DNA of 64,000 bases from the NCBI GenBank assembly GCA_016706685.1, contig JADJJE010000014.1, positions 186,001 through 250,000 of the forward strand, in the 5' to 3' direction. The DNA is from Sandaracinaceae bacterium. Its GTDB lineage: Bacteria > Myxococcota_A > Polyangia > Polyangiales > Houyiibacteriaceae. Position numbers and translations under genes: made by a program. Below the pieces are notes generated by a model. The model did not search any database. It was given only the letters and a program-made list of their open reading frames with translations, and was not told where the DNA came from. Position 1 is the stretch's first letter, and each line of letters starts with the position of its first letter. This document shows positions 59,556-64,000 of the stretch, piece after piece.

Positions 59556-62223
59556 CCGTGTCGTCTTGGTCGATGGGAGCGCGCTGCTCTACCGGGCGTT
59601 CTTCGCGCTGCCCAGCAGCCTCGCCACGTCGGCGGGGGTGCCCACCAACGCCACCTTCGGCTTCGCCACCATGTGCCGCAAGGTCTTCGCGGGGAAGCGC
59701 CCGGCGTTCGGTGCCGTGGTCTTCGACGCGCCGGGGGCCACCTTCCGCGAGGAGCGCTTCCCGGCCTACAAGGCACAGCGCCCCTCCATGCCGGCGGAGC
59801 TGCGCGCGCAGCTCGCCGACGTGGACCGTGTGGTGCATGCCTTCGGGCTCCCCAGCCTCCGCGTGAGCGGCTACGAGGCCGACGACGTGATCGCGACGCT
59901 CACCCGCGAGGCCCTCGAGGCCGGGCACGAGGTGCACATCGTGTCGGGCGACAAGGACTTCGCGCAGCTGGTGGGGGAGCACGTGCGGCTCGTGGACACC
60001 ATGCGCGACGTCACCTACGACGCCGAGCTGGTACGCAAGAAGTGGGGCGTGCCGCCCGCGCAGATGCGCGACTACCAGGCGCTGGTGGGCGACAAGGTGG
60101 ACAACGTGCCCGGCGTGCCGGGCATCGGCGCGAAGACGGCCGTCACGCTGCTCGACCGCTTCGGCACGCTCGAGGGGGTGCTGGCCGGCACCGCTGAGCT
60201 CAAGGGCAAGCAGCGCGAGAACCTCGAGGAGTACGCCGAGCAGGCACGCCTCTCGCGTGAGCTGGTGACGCTGGACGAGCGCGCGCCGCTGCCGCTGACG
60301 CTGGCCGAGACGCGCCTCGGGGAGCCGGATGCGAGCGTGGTCAACGCGCTCTTCCGCGACCTGGAATTCTTCTCGCTGCTGGGGGCCGAGGCACCTGCGC
60401 TGGGTGATGCCGAGAGCGCCCCGGCGGCGGTGCTGGCCGAGACGCCCGAGGCGCTGCTCGCGTTCCGCAGCGCCGCTCCTGAGGGCTGCGCGCTGTTCGC
60501 CCTCTACGCCGGGCCTACGCCGGTGGCCGCCGAACTCTATGGTGTAGCGCTGGCGGCCGGGACCGAGGCGCTGTTCGTGCCTGTGGGTGGCGCCGATCCG
60601 GACGCTGCCAACGACGCGGGCTCCCCGCTGCGCGCTGCGCTGGCGACTGCGCTCTCGGACGCGAGCTGGCCCAAGCGCGTTCACGACGCACGCGACACGT
60701 ATGCGGTGCTGGCGCAGCACGGCCTGCCGCTCACGGGAGTGGTGCTGGACTCGCAGCTCGCGTCGTATCTCATCGACCCGACCGCGCACCTGCCGCACGA
60801 GCTCGAGCAGGTGGCGCGCGCGTTCCTGCAGCGCGTGCTGCCCTCCCTCGCGGCGCCGGAGGGTGCGCCCACCAAGCGCGCGCGGCCCACGCTGAGCGAC
60901 ACGGATCCCGGCGCGCGTGCCGTGTTCGCGTGCTCCCGAGCGCTGGCCCTCGAGGAGCTGCGCGCACCGCTCGAGGCGCTGCTGACCGAGCAAGACCAAG
61001 CGCGGGTCATGCGCGACCTCGAGCTGCCGCTCGCACGGGTGCTCGCCGACATGCAGTGCGCTGGCGTGCGCGTGGACGCGGCGGCGCTGTCCGCGCTGAG
61101 CACCGAGTTCGAGGAGCGCAAGGCCGCCATCGAGGCGGAGATCTTCGAGCTCGCCGGGCGCCCCTTCAACCTGGCGTCCACCAAGCAGCTGGGCGAGGTG
61201 CTGTTCGACGAGCTGAAGCTGCCGGTGCAGAAGCGCACCAAGACGGGCTACAGCACGGACGCCGAGGTGCTGGAGCGCCTCGCCCCGAAGCACCCCATCG
61301 CGGAGAAGATCCTGCGCCAGCGCGAGCTCGCGAAGCTCATCAACACCTACACGGAGGTGCTGCGCGCAGCCATCCATCCGCGCACGGGGCGCGTGCACTG
61401 CACCTTCCAGCAGACGGCCAGCGCGTCGGGGCGGCTCATCACCACCGAGCCGGACCTGCAGCGCACCCCCATCCGCAGCGAGGACGGCAAGCGCATCCGC
61501 GCGGCCTTCCTGCCACGCGAGGGCTGGGTGATGGTGTCGGCGGACTGGAGCCAGATCGAGCTGCGCCTGCTGGCTCACCTGTCCGCCGACCCGGCGCTCA
61601 TGGCGGCCTTCCGCGACGAGGTGGACGTGCACCGCCGCACGGCCTCGGAGATCTTCCGCTGCACCCCGGAGGAGGTCACGCGCGCCCAGCGCAACGTGGG
61701 CAAGACCGTGAACTTCGCCACCATCTACGGCCAGGGCGCCACCGCGCTCGCCCAGGGGCTGGGGGTCACGCGCAACGAGGCCAAGGCCTACATCGAGCGC
61801 TACTTCGAGGTCTACGGCGGCGTGCGCACCTGGCTGGACCAGAGCATCGCGGGCGCGCACGAACACGGCTACGTGGACACCATGGTGGGCCGCCGGCGCA
61901 AGATTCCAGAGCTCACCAGCGGCGACCCGGCCACGCGGGCGTACGGCGAGCGCATCGCGGCCAACACACCCATCCAGGGCTCGGCGGCGGACCTCTGCAA
62001 GCTGGCCATGCTGGGCATCGCGCGCCGCGTGCGCGAAGAGGGCCTCGCGGCGGCGATGGTGCTGCAGATCCACGACGAGCTGCTGTTCGAGGTGGAGCCC
62101 AGCGACCTGCCGCGGCTCCTGCCCATCGTGCGCCACGAGATGGAGCACGTGTGGCCCGCGCTGCGGGTGCCGCTGGTGGTGGACCTGGGGCACGGCGCCT
62201 CGTGGGAAGAGGCACACGGATGA
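59545..62223 (+). CDS. polA: DNA polymerase I
   Basis: An 892-residue repair/replication polymerase. The N-terminal ~290 residues are the 5' nuclease (FDAPGATFREERFPAYKAQR, SGYEADDVIATL, GDKDFAQLV, PGVPGIGAKTA). The middle domain corresponds to the 3'-5' exonuclease but lacks its catalytic DxE: the equivalent stretch reads ALFALYAG, so proofreading is probably lost, as in Thermus and Bacillus PolA. The polymerase domain is complete, with motif A (DWSQIELRLLAH), motif B (RNVGKTVNFATIYGQG) and motif C (QIHDELLFEV). Its start overlaps the Sua5-type gene and its stop overlaps the FemAB-like gene (ATGA). Confidence 0.96.
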   Translation: MARDRVVLVDGSALLYRAFFALPSSLATSAGVPTNATFGFATMCRKVFAGKRPAFGAVVFDAPGATFREERFPAYKAQRPSMPAELRAQLADVDRVVHAFGLPSLRVSGYEADDVIATLTREALEAGHEVHIVSGDKDFAQLVGEHVRLVDTMRDVTYDAELVRKKWGVPPAQMRDYQALVGDKVDNVPGVPGIGAKTAVTLLDRFGTLEGVLAGTAELKGKQRENLEEYAEQARLSRELVTLDERAPLPLTLAETRLGEPDASVVNALFRDLEFFSLLGAEAPALGDAESAPAAVLAETPEALLAFRSAAPEGCALFALYAGPTPVAAELYGVALAAGTEALFVPVGGADPDAANDAGSPLRAALATALSDASWPKRVHDARDTYAVLAQHGLPLTGVVLDSQLASYLIDPTAHLPHELEQVARAFLQRVLPSLAAPEGAPTKRARPTLSDTDPGARAVFACSRALALEELRAPLEALLTEQDQARVMRDLELPLARVLADMQCAGVRVDAAALSALSTEFEERKAAIEAEIFELAGRPFNLASTKQLGEVLFDELKLPVQKRTKTGYSTDAEVLERLAPKHPIAEKILRQRELAKLINTYTEVLRAAIHPRTGRVHCTFQQTASASGRLITTEPDLQRTPIRSEDGKRIRAAFLPREGWVMVSADWSQIELRLLAHLSADPALMAAFRDEVDVHRRTASEIFRCTPEEVTRAQRNVGKTVNFATIYGQGATALAQGLGVTRNEAKAYIERYFEVYGGVRTWLDQSIAGAHEHGYVDTMVGRRRKIPELTSGDPATRAYGERIAANTPIQGSAADLCKLAMLGIARRVREEGLAAAMVLQIHDELLFEVEPSDLPRLLPIVRHEMEHVWPALRVPLVVDLGHGASWEEAHG

Positions 62224-63365
62224 AGGTCACGCGAGTGAACGGCGTGGGGGCCATCCCCGCGGCCACCTGGGACGCCCTCGCAGGCGAAGACGACCCCTTT
62301 GCGGAGCACGCTTTCCTGTCCACGCTCGAAGACTCGGGCTCCGTGGGGGGGCGCTCGGGCTGGGAGCCGGAGCATGTGCTGGTGCACGCCGACGGCCAGC
62401 TGGTGGGGGCGCTGCCGCTCTACCGCAAGCAGCACAGCTACGGCGAGTACATCTTCGACTTCGCGTGGGCCAACGCGTCGTCGCGCCTAGGGGCGCCGTA
62501 CTACCCGAAGCTGGTGGGCATGACGCCGCTCACCCCCGCCACGGGCACGCGGCTCTTGGTGCACCCCGAGGCGGACCGCGGCGCCGTGGTGCGCGCGCTG
62601 CTGGATGGGGCGCTGGCGGCCGCCGACGAGCTGCGGGCGTCGTCCATCCACCTCAACTTCCTGAGCGCGCAGGAGGCCGAGGACGTGGCGGCCCATGGCG
62701 CCTTCATGCCGCGCACCACTCACCAGTTCCACTTCCACAACGAGGGCTACGCCACGTTCGAGGACTTCGTGGGGCGCTTTCGCTCGTCCATGCGCAAGAA
62801 GCTGCGCAAGGAGCGGCGCGCCGTGACCGAGGGCGGGCTCGACGTGGGCGTCACCACGGGGGACGCGCTCTCGGCCGAGGACTGGTCGCTGCTGCGCTCG
62901 TTCTACCTGGACACCTGCTACCGCAAGGGCAGCGAGCCCTACCTGAGCGAGTCGTTCTTCACGCTGCTGGCCGAGCGCTGCGCGCACCGCGTGGTGGTGG
63001 GCTATGCCCGACGTAACGGTTCGCTCGTGGCGGCGTCTCTCAACTTCGAGAAAGGCAAGCACCTCTACGGCCGCTACTGGGGCTGTGACGAGAGCCACGA
63101 GATGCTCCACTTCGAGCTCTGCTACTACCAGCTGATCGACCGCGCCATCTCGCGCGGGCTCACCCGCTTCGAGGCCGGCGCGCAGGGCACCCACAAGGTG
63201 CGCCGCGGGCTCATGCCCAGCGCCATCCACAGCGCGCACTTCATCAAACACCCCGTGCTGCGCGATGCCGTGGCGGACTACCTGCCGCGCGAGCGTGAGG
63301 GCGTGCTGCACGAGATGGAGGCGCTGGCCGAGCACGGCCCCTTCCGGCGCGGAGACGAAGAATGA
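62220..63365 (+). CDS. FemAB-like / GNAT-fold peptidoglycan-type aminoacyltransferase homologue
   Basis: A 381-residue protein of the FemAB_like (DUF482) group, built on a double GNAT fold. Recognisable segments are FDFAWANA, HFHNEGYATFEDFVGRFRSSMRKKLRKERR, DTCYRKGSEPYL and RYWGCDESHEMLHFELCYYQ...GAQGTHKVRRG. Related FemABX proteins attach amino acids to peptidoglycan precursors, but this subgroup has no defined substrate. The ATG overlaps the polA stop, and its own stop overlaps the next start, placing it in the Sua5-polA operon. Confidence 0.83.
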   Translation: MKVTRVNGVGAIPAATWDALAGEDDPFAEHAFLSTLEDSGSVGGRSGWEPEHVLVHADGQLVGALPLYRKQHSYGEYIFDFAWANASSRLGAPYYPKLVGMTPLTPATGTRLLVHPEADRGAVVRALLDGALAAADELRASSIHLNFLSAQEAEDVAAHGAFMPRTTHQFHFHNEGYATFEDFVGRFRSSMRKKLRKERRAVTEGGLDVGVTTGDALSAEDWSLLRSFYLDTCYRKGSEPYLSESFFTLLAERCAHRVVVGYARRNGSLVAASLNFEKGKHLYGRYWGCDESHEMLHFELCYYQLIDRAISRGLTRFEAGAQGTHKVRRGLMPSAIHSAHFIKHPVLRDAVADYLPREREGVLHEMEALAEHGPFRRGDEE

Positions 63366-64000
63366 GCTTCGGGCTGGTGTCGCTGTTCGCGTTCCTGGCG
63401 GCGGTGGGCGCGGCGTGGACGCTGCGCAACAAGTTCTTCGCCATCTTCGTCGGCGTGCTGCTGGGCCTCGAGGGGCTGGTGGCCACGGCCTACGAGCCTC
63501 ACGTGGGCGCGCTGCGGCCGCTCTTCTGGGGTCTGCACGTCACGGTGTTCCTGCAGATCCTCTCGCTCACGCGGCCGGCGCTGCGTCCCGCGTGGTTCCG
63601 CGTGCTGGTCAGCTGGCCCGCCTACTACTTCTTGGCGGCCACGCTGCTGGGCGTGTTCTGGCTGCCCATCCTCCTGGTGGCCAGCGCGCCGGCCTCGCTG
63701 CCCGTGCAGCTGGTGCTGAGCGTGCCCTTCGTGCTGGCGGCGGTGGGCATGTGGCAGTCGCTGGTGGGGCGCGAGTCGCTCGTGCCGCTGTCCCTGTTGG
63801 ACGCGCTCGGGAGCGAGGGAGACGTGGTCATGCGGCACGTGGCGCCTGCGCCGGGGCAGGACGCATCGCGCCCGCTGCGCATCGTGCAGATCACGGACCC
63901 GCACTTGGGGCCCTTCATGAGCGTGGCGCGCCTGCGGCGCATCGCCGAGCGCGCCGTAGAGCGCGAGCCGGACCTCATCATGCTGACCGGCGACTTCCTG
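63362..64000 (+). CDS. membrane-anchored metallophosphoesterase (3' end beyond window)
   Basis: The first 213 codons of a gene that runs off the window. About 135 residues hold four or five membrane helices (LVSLFAFLAAVGAAW, FVGVLLGLEGLVATAY, YYFLAATLLGVFWLP, LVLSVPFVLAAVGMW). They are followed by the start of a calcineurin-like phosphoesterase domain with the metal motifs ITDPHLG and MLTGDFL. This layout matches YkuE/YaeI-like membrane phosphoesterases. The ATG overlaps the FemAB-like stop by four bases. Confidence 0.85.
   Translation, partial: MSFGLVSLFAFLAAVGAAWTLRNKFFAIFVGVLLGLEGLVATAYEPHVGALRPLFWGLHVTVFLQILSLTRPALRPAWFRVLVSWPAYYFLAATLLGVFWLPILLVASAPASLPVQLVLSVPFVLAAVGMWQSLVGRESLVPLSLLDALGSEGDVVMRHVAPAPGQDASRPLRIVQITDPHLGPFMSVARLRRIAERAVEREPDLIMLTGDFL

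Overview
The window is GC-rich, densely packed bacterial DNA with 51 protein-coding or gene-fragment entries, one tRNA and no rRNA, CRISPR array, integrase or intact insertion sequence. Many predicted lipoproteins with Asp/Ser/Gly-rich linkers, a Ser/Thr kinase, beta-helix and delta-60 surface proteins, and a CYP51-ferredoxin fusion point to a large-genome Myxococcota/Polyangiales-like bacterium. That placement is inference; there is no 16S here.

Layout. 1-510: a possible gene end followed by non-coding simple repeats. 0.5-4.8 kb: a TcdA-like E1-family enzyme, a DUF3516 helicase and a LuxR-type regulator. 4.8-11.6 kb (minus strand): one operon-like block of membrane fusion protein, RND permease, PhoB-type regulator and PhoR-type kinase, with a Pho-box-like repeat just before the regulator. 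11.7-20.1 kb: inositol-monophosphatase-like enzyme, proline-rich membrane protein, Ser/Thr kinase, DapE, MFS transporter, Tat-exported amine-oxidase-like flavoprotein, and a DUF4336/MarR divergent pair sharing a palindromic operator. 20.1-24.3 kb: a calcium-repeat beta-helix lipoprotein, an EXPERA/emopamil-binding-like membrane protein and two unknown proteins, one a Tat lipoprotein.

24.3-32.4 kb: a kdp potassium-uptake locus (small ORF, kdpF, A, B, C, D, E). kdpC and the start of kdpD carry about nine single-base frame disruptions within roughly 800 bp, while every neighbour reads cleanly. 32.4-40.1 kb: an unknown lipoprotein, an AraC regulator, CYP51 fused to a [3Fe-4S]-type ferredoxin, a large lipoprotein overlapping a TetR regulator, and a second cytochrome P450. 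40.1-41.8 kb: a delta-60-repeat lipoprotein whose promoter holds a 19-bp Fur-box-like palindrome and which ends in a strong intrinsic terminator.

41.9-48.5 kb: HD hydrolase, a FliO-like small protein coupled to a membrane Fe-S oxidoreductase, DUF1232 protein, a PEGA/TPR pair, a REC-HTH regulator and tRNA-Pro(CGG). 48.5-64 kb: rsmB, rseP, the paired beta-helix and SO2930-type dihaem cytochrome genes, an unknown secreted protein, orn, a Mur ligase lacking its first domain and coupled to a tiny Cys-repeat lipoprotein, another lipoprotein, and an overlapping run of Sua5-type synthase, polA, FemAB-like protein and a metallophosphoesterase cut by the window end.

Four-base stop/start overlaps (ATGA or GTGA) join many gene pairs and define most of the operons. 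Sterol chemistry is the most distinctive biological theme (CYP51-ferredoxin plus an EBP-like protein), although no squalene epoxidase or oxidosqualene cyclase is present here.
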